Shown here: one piece after another, positions 1-4,840 of the stretch
Numbering within the stretch: position 1 is the stretch's first letter
Layout: every line of letters begins with the position of its first letter
Source of the DNA: Actinomycetota bacterium
Lineage (GTDB): Bacteria; Actinomycetota; Thermoleophilia; Gaiellales; Gaiellaceae
DNA: 6,246 nucleotides
Assembly (NCBI GenBank): GCA_005883235.1
Contig: VAYE01000156.1
Coordinates: 1-6,246 of the forward strand
Reading direction: 5' to 3'
Notes under the pieces: generated by a model
What the model saw: only the letters and a program-made list of their open reading frames with translations
Databases searched by the model: none
What the model was told of the DNA's origin: nothing
Made by a program: the position numbers and the translations under genes

Positions 1-1
1 A

Positions 2-802
2 AACGCGCTCGGCATCTACGCGGCGATCGGCATCCTGCTCGCCGTCGGGCTCGCGCTCGCCGTTCGCCGTTGGGCCGCGCGGGCGGCGTTCCTGGCGCCG
101 GTGCCGATTCTCTTACCCGCGCTCTACCTGACCTCGAGCCGCGCCGCCTGGGTCGCACTCGCCGTCGGACTCGTGATGCTCGTCCGCTTCGGCCGGCCGC
201 TCCCGCGCAAGCTCACCGCCGCTCTGGCCCTCGGCGCGCTCCTCGCCGTCGCGGTCGTCGCCGTCGCGGTCTCCAGACAGGAGCACGGCGTCGTCTCGAG
301 CCTCGTCGGCGCGAACCGGCCGCACTACTGGCACGTGGCGTGGCGCGAGACGAAGCAGAACCCGGTCCTCGGCTCGGGCGCCGGGACGTTCGACCGCTAC
401 TGGCTCCTCTACCGGCCGGTGAGCTCGTTCGCGCGCGACGCGCACAGCCTCTACCTCGAGACGCTCGCCGAGCTCGGGCCGCCGGGTCTCCTCCTGCTGC
501 TCTCGACGCTCGGGCTGCCGCTCCTCGTCCTGCGCGGGCGGCGCGACCCGCTGCTCGCCACGGCCGCGGGAGGCTACGTCGCCTTCCTCGTCCACGCGGG
601 CGTCGACTGGGACTGGGAGCTGCCAGCGGTGACGCTGGCGGGCCTGATCTGCGGGTCGTCTCTTCTCGTCGCAGCCCGCGGAAGCGACGCGCCGCCGCTT
701 CGTCTGTGGGGGCGACTGCTGCTCCTCGTGCCCGCGGTCGCGCTCGCCGTGCTCGCCCTCGTCCGCCTGAAGACGGGGCCGCACCTCCCTTTCTCCCAAT
801 GA
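2..802 (+). CDS. O-antigen ligase/polymerase-like membrane protein, 5'-truncated
   Basis: Partial gene: the frame is open to the left edge, so the N-terminus lies outside the window; 266 codons plus TGA remain. The visible part is very hydrophobic, with several membrane segments separated by basic loops. Family signatures of the Wzy_C/O-antigen ligase group are seen in order: TSSRAAW after a membrane helix (nt 131-151), a periplasmic-type loop with NPVLGSGAGTFDRYW (nt 359-403), DAHSLYLETLAELGPPGL (nt 437-490) leading into a Leu-rich helix, and HAGVDWDWELP (nt 596-628). Known members transfer or polymerise lipid-linked glycans on the outer face of the inner membrane, so a role in surface polysaccharide assembly is likely. 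The exact substrate cannot be read from sequence; WaaL-type ligase and Wzy-type polymerase are not separable here. A putative promoter for the next gene follows the stop, so the two are probably not strictly one operon. Confidence 0.85.
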   Translation, partial: NALGIYAAIGILLAVGLALAVRRWAARAAFLAPVPILLPALYLTSSRAAWVALAVGLVMLVRFGRPLPRKLTAALALGALLAVAVVAVAVSRQEHGVVSSLVGANRPHYWHVAWRETKQNPVLGSGAGTFDRYWLLYRPVSSFARDAHSLYLETLAELGPPGLLLLLSTLGLPLLVLRGRRDPLLATAAGGYVAFLVHAGVDWDWELPAVTLAGLICGSSLLVAARGSDAPPLRLWGRLLLLVPAVALAVLALVRLKTGPHLPFSQ

Positions 803-827
803 TCCGCCGTCCAGCCGTTGACGCGGG

Positions 828-857
828 TTCCTCTTGAATCTCGCTCTTCCTCTTGAA
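828..857 (+). repeat. Short direct repeat upstream of the Calx-beta gene
   Basis: The 11-mer TTCCTCTTGAA occurs at 828-838 and again at 847-857, a period of 19 nt. The second copy contains the start of the putative -35 element. Two same-face binding sites for a regulator would look like this, but chance duplication is possible. Confidence 0.4.
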
Positions 858-882
858 ATTTCACCCCATATCGTCGTACAGT
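853..882 (+). promoter_or_regulatory. Putative sigma70-type promoter of the Calx-beta pair
   Basis: TTGAAA (853-858) and TACAGT (877-882) are separated by 18 nt in a locally AT-richer stretch within very GC-rich DNA. Transcription would start near 889, giving a short leader that begins at about the purine-rich ribosome site GGAGAGGGGAG (889-899), which ends 8 nt before the GTG start. The leader would be unusually short, so the real start site could lie elsewhere. Confidence 0.45.
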
Positions 883-907
883 CGCTGCGGAGAGGGGAGA
901 TGCGGCA

Positions 908-1657
908 GTGAACCTGAAGTTCGGGAGATGGAGCGGACCGACTCTACGCCGGCTTACGGCGGGGGCGTTGGTCGTGCTGGCCTTGGCCGTCCTGGCGTCG
1001 ATCGGCTACGCAAGTGGGCGCGGGCTCCTAGGCCTGAGCTACACCTACGGCTACCAGTACTGCACGACCCCGTCCCAGTACCAGTACTGCTCGACGAGCA
1101 CCTCGACGACCTCGACGACGACTCCGACCACCACGTCGACGAGCACGTCGACCAGCACGTCTACGAGCACGTCGACCTCCACGACCTCGACGACGACTCC
1201 GACCACCACGTCGACGAGCACGTCGACCTCGACCACGACCTCGACGACGACTCCGACCTCCACCAAGCCGGGCAAGGGCTGCGGCGACAAGAACCACCTG
1301 CACGAGCGCCGCTTCGAGTGCAAGGTCGTGATCTCCGGCGTCTCGAAGAAGGAGGGGAAGGCCGGCACGACGACCGCGTTCTCCTTCAGCATCACGCTTT
1401 CGGCGAATGCGCTGAGCCCGGTGAGTGTCTCTTACGCGACCGCCAACGGGACGGCCACGTCGCCGAGCGACTACCTGGCGACGAGCGGCACGCTCACGTT
1501 CCCGACGGGCTCGAGCGCGAAGACGATCACCGTCACAGTGATCGGCGACAAGGTCAAGGAGCCGAACGAGACGTTCTACGTCAACCTGTCGAACCCGAGC
1601 CCGAACGCCTACCTCGGGGTCAGCCAGGGAGTCGGCACGATCCAGAACGACGACTAG
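908..1657 (+). CDS. Exported protein with Thr/Ser stalk and one Calx-beta domain (copy 1)
   Basis: 249 aa from GTG, chosen because GGAGAGGGGAG ends 8 nt upstream. Layout: basic N-terminus and hydrophobic helix (about residues 15-35; signal peptide or anchor); a Tyr-rich patch with two Cys (52, 61); an almost pure Thr/Ser/Pro stalk (62-119); a connector KPGKGCGDKNHLHER with Cys125 and Cys138; then a single Calx-beta domain (about 140-249). The domain shows the YATANGTATSPSDY strand region, GTLTFPTGSS, EPNETFYVNLSNPS and the terminal GTIQNDD typical of the family. Calx-beta domains are Ca2+-binding or adhesive beta-sandwiches; a surface or extracellular role is inferred. The stalk resembles O-glycosylated linkers. 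The next gene is its tandem paralogue, 13 nt downstream, so the two are probably co-transcribed. Partner and ligand are unknown. Confidence 0.87.
   Translation: MNLKFGRWSGPTLRRLTAGALVVLALAVLASIGYASGRGLLGLSYTYGYQYCTTPSQYQYCSTSTSTTSTTTPTTTSTSTSTSTSTSTSTSTTSTTTPTTTSTSTSTSTTTSTTTPTSTKPGKGCGDKNHLHERRFECKVVISGVSKKEGKAGTTTAFSFSITLSANALSPVSVSYATANGTATSPSDYLATSGTLTFPTGSSAKTITVTVIGDKVKEPNETFYVNLSNPSPNAYLGVSQGVGTIQNDD
1091..1264 (+). repeat. Low-complexity Thr/Ser-codon repeat tract with exact 48-nt direct repeats
   Basis: This tract encodes the stalk of copy 1 (58 residues, nearly all Thr, Ser or Pro). It contains an exact 48-nt direct repeat at 1106-1153 and 1181-1228. The offset is 75 nt (25 codons), so the frame is kept. 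A third partial copy of the first 24 nt lies at 1235-1258, 54 nt further on. Such in-frame repeats can expand or contract by slippage or recombination. The spacing and coding frame argue against a CRISPR array. Confidence 0.85.
1262..1324 (+). repeat. Paralogous connector module, copy A (mate at 1887-1949)
   Basis: These 21 codons are 61/63 nt identical to 1887-1949 in the next gene, with the same encoded amino acids; both differences are synonymous (GAG/GAA and CGC/CGG). The module holds two Cys (CGDKNHLHERRFEC). Flanking DNA of the two genes is clearly more diverged. Confidence 0.9.
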
Positions 1658-1670
1658 GTAGCTGGGTGGC

Positions 1671-2279
1671 ATGAGGACGAGAGAGGGGCACATCAAGAGG
1701 CGGACCGGCCGCGTCTGGTTCGCCGTTGGGTTCGCGCTGCTCGTGCTCGCCTCGCTGGGCTTGGCCGCCGGGGTGGGTTTCCGCGGCTTGAGCAGCGTGG
1801 CGCAGGCCTACGAGTACTCGACGACGATCACCACCTCGACTACGACGACGACCTCCTCGACCACGACGACGACGACGCCGACGACGACCAAGCCGGGCAA
1901 GGGCTGCGGCGACAAGAACCACCTGCACGAACGGCGCTTCGAGTGCAAGATCACGATCAGCGACGTGAGCAAGAAGGAGGGCGACTCCGGCACGACGGCG
2001 TTCGTCTTCACCGTCGCGGTCTCCGGCTCGCCGCTCAGCACTGTCACAGTCGACTGGGCGACCGGGGCCGGGACGGCCACGCCAGTCCTGGACTACGTGC
2101 CCGCGAACGGCACGGTCAGCTTGGCTCCGGGAGTCACGACGAAGACGGTCACGATCTTGGTCGTCGGTGACACCGATCCGGAACCGAACGAGACCTTCTT
2201 CGTCAATCTCTCGAACCCGAGCCCGAACGCCTACGTCCTCGACCCGCAAGGCGTCGGCACGATCCTCAACGACGATTAG
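1671..2279 (+). CDS. Exported protein with Thr stalk and one Calx-beta domain (copy 2)
   Basis: 202 aa from ATG, 13 nt after the stop of its paralogue. No strong ribosome site is visible (only GGGTGG just upstream), so translation may depend on coupling. Layout: basic N-terminus (MRTREGHIKRRTGR), hydrophobic helix at about 15-38, a possible signal peptidase site after AQA (residues 44-46), a Thr-rich stalk (50-73, much shorter than in copy 1), the shared connector with Cys79 and Cys92, then a Calx-beta domain (about 93-202). The domain shows VDWATGAGTATPVLDY, GTVSLAPG, EPNETFFVNLSNPS and terminal GTILNDD. It arose by tandem duplication with copy 1. Surface or extracellular location is inferred; calcium binding is a family property and has not been shown here. 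Alternative downstream starts would cut into the hydrophobic segment. Confidence 0.87.
   Translation: MRTREGHIKRRTGRVWFAVGFALLVLASLGLAAGVGFRGLSSVAQAYEYSTTITTSTTTTTSSTTTTTTPTTTKPGKGCGDKNHLHERRFECKITISDVSKKEGDSGTTAFVFTVAVSGSPLSTVTVDWATGAGTATPVLDYVPANGTVSLAPGVTTKTVTILVVGDTDPEPNETFFVNLSNPSPNAYVLDPQGVGTILNDD
1887..1949 (+). repeat. Paralogous connector module, copy B
   Basis: Mate of 1262-1324, with 61/63 identical nucleotides and an identical peptide. A second conserved block between the two genes, 1559-1612 and 2181-2234 (EPNET…SPNAY), is less alike, with 49/54 identical nucleotides by direct comparison. Confidence 0.9.
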
Positions 2280-2361
2280 CCTTTCCCTCGTTCGGGGGGT
2301 CCGGTGGAGGGAAGCGCAAGTTCGGGGCGAAGTGCGGCATCTGCAGGGGAAACGCCTTCGA

Positions 2362-2371
2362 CCCTCGAGGG
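2362..2371. other. Palindrome CCCTCGAGGG in the leader of the CX18C protein gene
   Basis: A perfect 10-bp palindrome lies 20 nt before the ATG of the downstream gene. TTCG (2357-2360) and CGAA (2372-2375) on either side could lengthen a hairpin, with A2361 unpaired. It may be a leader hairpin or a regulator site. The rest of the 112-nt gap (2280-2391) shows no convincing promoter or U-tract terminator. Confidence 0.3.
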
Positions 2372-2391
2372 CGAACGACGAAAGGAAGACC

Positions 2392-2745
2392 ATGAAGCGC
2401 GTGACGAAGCTCGCCGCCCTCTGCGCCGCGAGCGCCTGTGCCGTCGCGCCCACGATCGGCTTGGCCAAGGGCCCGCCGCCGAACGCACCTCTGCCGGCGA
2501 AGGCCAAGGCCTACGGACGGTACTGCCAGAACCAGAGCAAGAAGCACGTTGCCGGCCAGAAGGGGACACCCTTCAGCCAGTGCGTGACGGCCATGGCGAA
2601 GCTGGCGTCCGGCAAGACGAACTCACCCACGGTCGCGTGCGGCTCGATGAGCAAGAAGCACGTCGCAGGCGAGAAAGGGACGCCGTACAGCCGCTGTGTC
2701 GCGGCGGGCGCCAAGCTGCTGAAAGACCAGAAGAAGAACCCCTGA
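2392..2745 (+). CDS. Small exported protein with two CX18C repeats
   Basis: 117 aa. ATG at 2392 was chosen because AAAGGAAG (2381-2388) sits just upstream and the N-terminus then reads as a signal peptide: MKRVTK, a hydrophobic stretch to about residue 24, and a likely cleavage after GLA (23-25). The mature part is very basic. It contains two tandem repeats of 38-residue period: Cys45 to Cys64 with SKKHVAGQKGTPFSQCV, and Cys83 to Cys102 with SKKHVAGEKGTPYSRCV, each followed by an Ala-Lys-Leu segment. Cys spacing is identical (18 residues between), suggesting one disulfide or one ligand site per repeat. I do not recognise a named family or function. Two Cys inside the signal peptide (11, 16) make a lipoprotein conceivable, but no good lipobox is present. 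It follows the Calx-beta pair on the same strand after a 112-nt gap. Confidence 0.8.
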   Translation: MKRVTKLAALCAASACAVAPTIGLAKGPPPNAPLPAKAKAYGRYCQNQSKKHVAGQKGTPFSQCVTAMAKLASGKTNSPTVACGSMSKKHVAGEKGTPYSRCVAAGAKLLKDQKKNP

Positions 2746-2787
2746 GCCGGCCGCCGCTTCCTGACTGCCAACACCGTGCGGCGGGCT
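2745..2787. terminator. Possible bidirectional hairpin between convergent genes
   Basis: CCGCCGC (2751-2757) can pair with GCGGCGG (2778-2784) around a 20-nt loop, and bases of AGCC and GGCT at the outer edges could extend the stem with a bulge. It lies exactly in the 45-nt gap between two convergent genes. There is no T-tract on either side, so it is weak as an intrinsic terminator. Confidence 0.3.
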
Positions 2788-2790
2788 GAG

Positions 2791-3033
2791 CTAGTAGTTC
2801 AGCCTTCCCCCGAGAGCGCTCAGGACCCTTGCAAACGGCGTCCACGCCGACCGCTCCCACAGCGCCCCTGCGCACGACGGGCAGGTCGGAAGCTCGCCGA
2901 CGTACAGCTCGCCGTGCCCACAACTCACGCATTCGAACTGGCCTGCGGCGGGGTCGCCAGCGCGAAGGAACTCGACGAACTCGTCCTCGTCGGCCTTGGC
3001 CCTCGGAACCGTGTAACTCTGCGGCTCTCGCAT
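2791..3033 (-). CDS. Small zinc-ribbon protein
   Basis: 80 aa. The ATG at 3033-3031 is preferred over an upstream start at 3090 because GAGGGGGAAAG immediately precedes it on the minus strand. The N-terminal half (1-31) is hydrophilic and acidic (ADEDEFVEFLRAGDP). Residues 33-56 form a classic zinc ribbon: Cys35-x2-Cys38, a short GHGELYVGELP turn, then Cys51-x2-Cys54. The C-terminus (WERSAWTPFARVLSALGGRL) looks like an amphipathic helix. The ribbon resembles those of small stand-alone zinc-ribbon proteins that act in nucleic-acid or protein contacts, but nothing points to a partner. It runs divergently from the acetyltransferase gene across a 70-nt gap and converges on the CX18C protein gene. 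Zinc binding is inferred from the four Cys. Confidence 0.78.
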   Translation of the reverse strand: MREPQSYTVPRAKADEDEFVEFLRAGDPAAGQFECVSCGHGELYVGELPTCPSCAGALWERSAWTPFARVLSALGGRLNY

Positions 3034-3103
3034 CTTTCCCCCTCGTATCCGATCGAGCACTGAGCCGCAGTCCTCTCTCTCGTCGTACACCTATCCTCGC
3101 TCC
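3034..3103. promoter_or_regulatory. Divergent intergenic region (zinc-ribbon / GNAT)
   Basis: This 70-nt gap must hold promoters for both genes. On the plus strand TATCCT (3092-3097) is a possible -10 that would put the transcript start at or next to the GTG at 3104. The bases before that GTG are pyrimidine-rich with no ribosome site, so a leaderless mRNA is possible. No good -35 is visible. On the minus strand the ribosome site GAGGGGG is clear, and GGATAC just before it is a weak -10 candidate. Confidence 0.35.
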
Positions 3104-4075
3104 GTGTCCAGCCCCGAGCTCCTCCCCTTCTCCGGCGAGCACCTCGATGCGGCCGGCGAGCTCCTCGCCGCGCGCCACCGCCGTCATCGCGCCGCAGAGC
3201 CGCTGCTTCCGGCCCGGTTCGAGGACGCGAAGGCGGCACGGGCCGAGATCGAAACCGCCTGGCGGAAGGATGACGCCGCCGGTGCAGTCGCCTTGCAGGG
3301 CGGCCGCATCGTCGGCTACCTCGTCGGCGCCCCGGACGACGAGGCGCACTGGGGCGGCGGGAACGTCTGGGTCGGCCTGGCCGGTCATGCCGGGGAGGAC
3401 GCGGAGATCGCGCGCGATCTCTACGCCGTCGCGGCCGAGAGATGGGTGGACGCCGGCCGAAGCCGGCACTACGTCATGGCTCCGGCGAGCGAGCGCGAGC
3501 TCCTCGAGTCGTGGTACCGCCTGTCGTTCGGCCAGCAGCACGCGCACGGAATCTCAGAGGTGCGGGACGAGCCGTGGCCCGAGAGCGTGCGCGAGACCGA
3601 GCCCCGTGACGTGGACGGCGTCCTCGAGCTCGCGCCGCTGATCCGGCGGCAGCACGCCGCCGCGCCGGTCTTCTCCGCCAGGCGGTACGTCGAGCGCTCC
3701 GAGGAGATGCGGGCGGTGGTCGAGGAGGAGATCGCCGACGACGAAGTCGGGACGCTCGTCGCCGAGGTCGAGGGCCGCATCGTGGGCGGTTTCGTCGTCG
3801 CGCCGGTTGAGCGCTCGGGGAACGTCGTGCACGGACACGGGAGCCTCGCGCGCCCCGAGCGGAGCTGCTACCTCGCGTGGGCCGCGACGCTTCCCGAGGC
3901 CCGCGGCTCGGGCGCCGGCGTCGCGCTGACGCAGGCTTCCTTCGCGTGGGCGAGGAGAGCCGGCTACGAGACGATGGTCACCGACTGGCGGGTGACGAAC
4001 CTGCTTGCGTCGAGGTTCTGGCCGCGCCGCGGCTTTCGCACCACGTTCCTGCGACTGTACCGCTCGATCCCTTAG
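3104..4075 (+). CDS. Tandem GNAT-fold N-acetyltransferase
   Basis: 323 aa from GTG; no ribosome site is visible upstream. Two GNAT-like halves are seen. The N-terminal half (about 5-150) has the beta-hairpin GGRIVGYLVGAP (67-77) and the late motif ESWYRLSFGQQ (135-145) matching the usual xFYxxxGF element, but its acetyl-CoA loop is poor or missing. The C-terminal half (about 160-320) has EGRIVGGFVVAP (223-234), the strand CYLAWAATLPEARGSGAG (255-272) whose ARGSGAG matches the R-x-x-G-x-G/A pyrophosphate loop, and NLLASRFWPRRGF (299-311). The C-terminal half is therefore the probable catalytic domain and the N-terminal one a degenerate duplicate. The acceptor substrate is unknown; small-molecule or protein amines are possible. 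The stop codon overlaps the stop of the convergent gene by 4 nt. Confidence 0.86.
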   Translation: MSSPELLPFSGEHLDAAGELLAARHRRHRAAEPLLPARFEDAKAARAEIETAWRKDDAAGAVALQGGRIVGYLVGAPDDEAHWGGGNVWVGLAGHAGEDAEIARDLYAVAAERWVDAGRSRHYVMAPASERELLESWYRLSFGQQHAHGISEVRDEPWPESVRETEPRDVDGVLELAPLIRRQHAAAPVFSARRYVERSEEMRAVVEEEIADDEVGTLVAEVEGRIVGGFVVAPVERSGNVVHGHGSLARPERSCYLAWAATLPEARGSGAGVALTQASFAWARRAGYETMVTDWRVTNLLASRFWPRRGFRTTFLRLYRSIP

Positions 4076-4413
4076 CTCCGGGGATCGTGGTCGACGGCGA
4101 CCTCGGCCGCCTCGTCGTGCTTCTGGGCGACGAGGAAGCGCCGATGCGTCTCGACGATGCGAGCGACTCGAGGGTCCTCGTGCCCCGGCACGACGACGAA
4201 CCGTCTCGGATCGCTCCGCACGGCCTCGTACTGGCCCCGCGTCAGCTCGATCCGCTCGAGGCAGTCCAGCTGCCCGCACTCGCAGACGAACTCGATCGGC
4301 AGCGCGTCGCCCTCGCCGCGCAGGTCGAATCCGTCGGCGACGTCTTCGACGCGCTCGTTGAACTCTCGGAACAAGACCTCGTTGCGCGCCACCTGCTCCT
4401 CATTCGTCGGCAC
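4072..4413 (-). CDS. Small CxCx4C protein of unknown function (copy 1)
   Basis: 113 aa with a GTG start at 4413-4411. A TTG five codons upstream (4428) is also open. The GTG is preferred because GGAG (4426-4423) lies 9 nt before it and because its N-terminus then aligns without gaps with the paralogue (both have Asn11-Glu12 and Phe15-Arg16-Glu17). The family is not one I can name. Visible features are a helical, charged N-terminus, FVCECGQLDC (Cys44, Cys46, Cys51), the block YEAVRSDPRRF (62-72), PGHE (76-79) and a C-terminal DPRS. Three Cys in CxCx4C with a nearby His78 could bind metal, but this is inference. Its 3' end overlaps the acetyltransferase stop codon. There is no signal peptide, so it is probably cytoplasmic. 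Confidence 0.8.
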   Translation of the reverse strand: MPTNEEQVARNEVLFREFNERVEDVADGFDLRGEGDALPIEFVCECGQLDCLERIELTRGQYEAVRSDPRRFVVVPGHEDPRVARIVETHRRFLVAQKHDEAAEVAVDHDPRS

Positions 4414-4466
4414 GGTGGGATTCTCCAACAGTTTCTCGCTGCGCGCAGGAGGGAACAGCGCGCCGC
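4414..4466. promoter_or_regulatory. Divergent gap between the two CxCx4C paralogues
   Basis: These 53 nt separate the two start codons. AGGAGGGA (4447-4454) is a strong plus-strand ribosome site, 12 nt before the GTG at 4467, and GGAG (4426-4423) serves the minus strand. Little room is left for two full promoters, so promoter elements must overlap or extend into the opposing gene. I cannot assign -35/-10 boxes. Confidence 0.4.
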
Positions 4467-4793
4467 GTGGGAACGAGCGCCAAACGCGCGGCCGCGAACG
4501 AGGCGCGGTTCCGGGAAGCGAACGAGCAGATCCGGGCCAGGGCGGCTCAGCTCGAGCTCCCCGAGCAGCCGACTCCGTTTCTGTGCGAGTGCGACGACGA
4601 GCGCTGCACGACGATCGTCCTGCTGACGACGAACGAGTACGAGGCCGTGCGAAGCGGGCCGAGGCAGTTCCTCCTGTCCCCAGGTCACCAGACCACGAAC
4701 GACCGCGTGCTCGAGGAGCACGACGGCTTCACGGTCGTCGAGAAGACGGGCGAAGAGGGCAGGCTCGTCGAGGAGTGGAACCCGCGGTCGTAA
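4467..4793 (+). CDS. Small CxCx4C protein of unknown function (copy 2)
   Basis: 108 aa from GTG; no other start codon lies between the AGGAGGGA ribosome site and this GTG. It is a clear paralogue of the divergent neighbour. Shared elements in the same order are NEARFREANE (11-20), FLCECDDERC (Cys40, Cys42, Cys47), YEAVRSGPRQF (58-68), PGH (72-74) and terminal PRS. The region between the N-terminal helix and the Cys motif is shorter than in copy 1. A metal site built from the three Cys and the conserved His is possible but not shown. The stop is one nucleotide before the dyad that precedes the arsR-type gene, so it is probably transcribed separately from that operon or reads into it. Confidence 0.8.
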   Translation: MGTSAKRAAANEARFREANEQIRARAAQLELPEQPTPFLCECDDERCTTIVLLTTNEYEAVRSGPRQFLLSPGHQTTNDRVLEEHDGFTVVEKTGEEGRLVEEWNPRS

Positions 4794-4794
4794 G

Positions 4795-4832
4795 AGTGTA
4801 AGTTGCTTCTTACGTTAGAAAGTGCTTACACT
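4795..4832. promoter_or_regulatory. 38-bp dyad, probable ArsR operator
   Basis: Outer arms AGTGTAAG (4795-4802) and CTTACACT (4825-4832) are perfect inverted copies. Inner arms TTCT (4807-4810) and AGAA (4817-4820) also pair, and ACGT (4812-4815) sits on the exact centre. In all, 14 of 19 half-site positions are symmetric. This suits binding of a dimeric winged-helix repressor, most simply the product of the gene that starts 9 nt downstream. Confidence 0.7.
4803..4832 (+). promoter_or_regulatory. Putative promoter of the arsR-type operon
   Basis: TTGCTT (4803-4808) and TACACT (4827-4832) are separated by 18 nt and lie inside the dyad, so repressor binding would block RNA polymerase. The expected start site, about 7 nt after the -10, falls at about 4839, next to the ATG at 4841. 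No ribosome site precedes that ATG, so a leaderless mRNA is likely. Confidence 0.6.
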
Positions 4833-4840
4833 ACGTCGTC

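Noticed and set aside
113..799. Long minus-strand open frame opposite the O-antigen ligase-like gene
   Set aside because: Charged, Arg/Glu-rich low-quality peptide with no motif. It is the antisense shadow expected in very GC-rich coding DNA.
70..837. Plus-strand frame rich in Arg and Ala over the first gene
   Set aside because: Composition is typical of an out-of-frame reading of GC-rich DNA. The alternative frame has clear membrane segments and family motifs.
1091..1264. CRISPR-like array
   Set aside because: Repeats are in-frame coding, unevenly spaced (75 and 54 nt), and the intervals are themselves low complexity rather than unique spacers.
1028..1696. Minus-strand frames opposite the Thr/Ser stalk, including a Val/Asp-rich peptide
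   Set aside because: The repetitive composition is the reverse reading of Thr/Ser codons. There is no ribosome site or family signal.
2392..2439. Lipoprotein signal for the CX18C protein
   Set aside because: Cys16 is preceded by Ala-Ser-Ala rather than a good lipobox, and the hydrophobic stretch before it is too short. A signal peptidase I site after GLA fits better.
1620..2507. Minus-strand 295-codon frame across the second Calx-beta gene
   Set aside because: It overlaps two well-supported plus-strand genes and is Arg-rich with no motifs.
3034..3090. N-terminal extension of the zinc-ribbon protein (start at 3090)
   Set aside because: The extension would bury the strong GAGGGGGAAAG ribosome site that lies directly before the internal ATG, and it has no conserved features.
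2573..3547. Minus-strand 324-codon frame
   Set aside because: It crosses the CX18C, zinc-ribbon and acetyltransferase genes in the wrong frame; no domain is recognisable.
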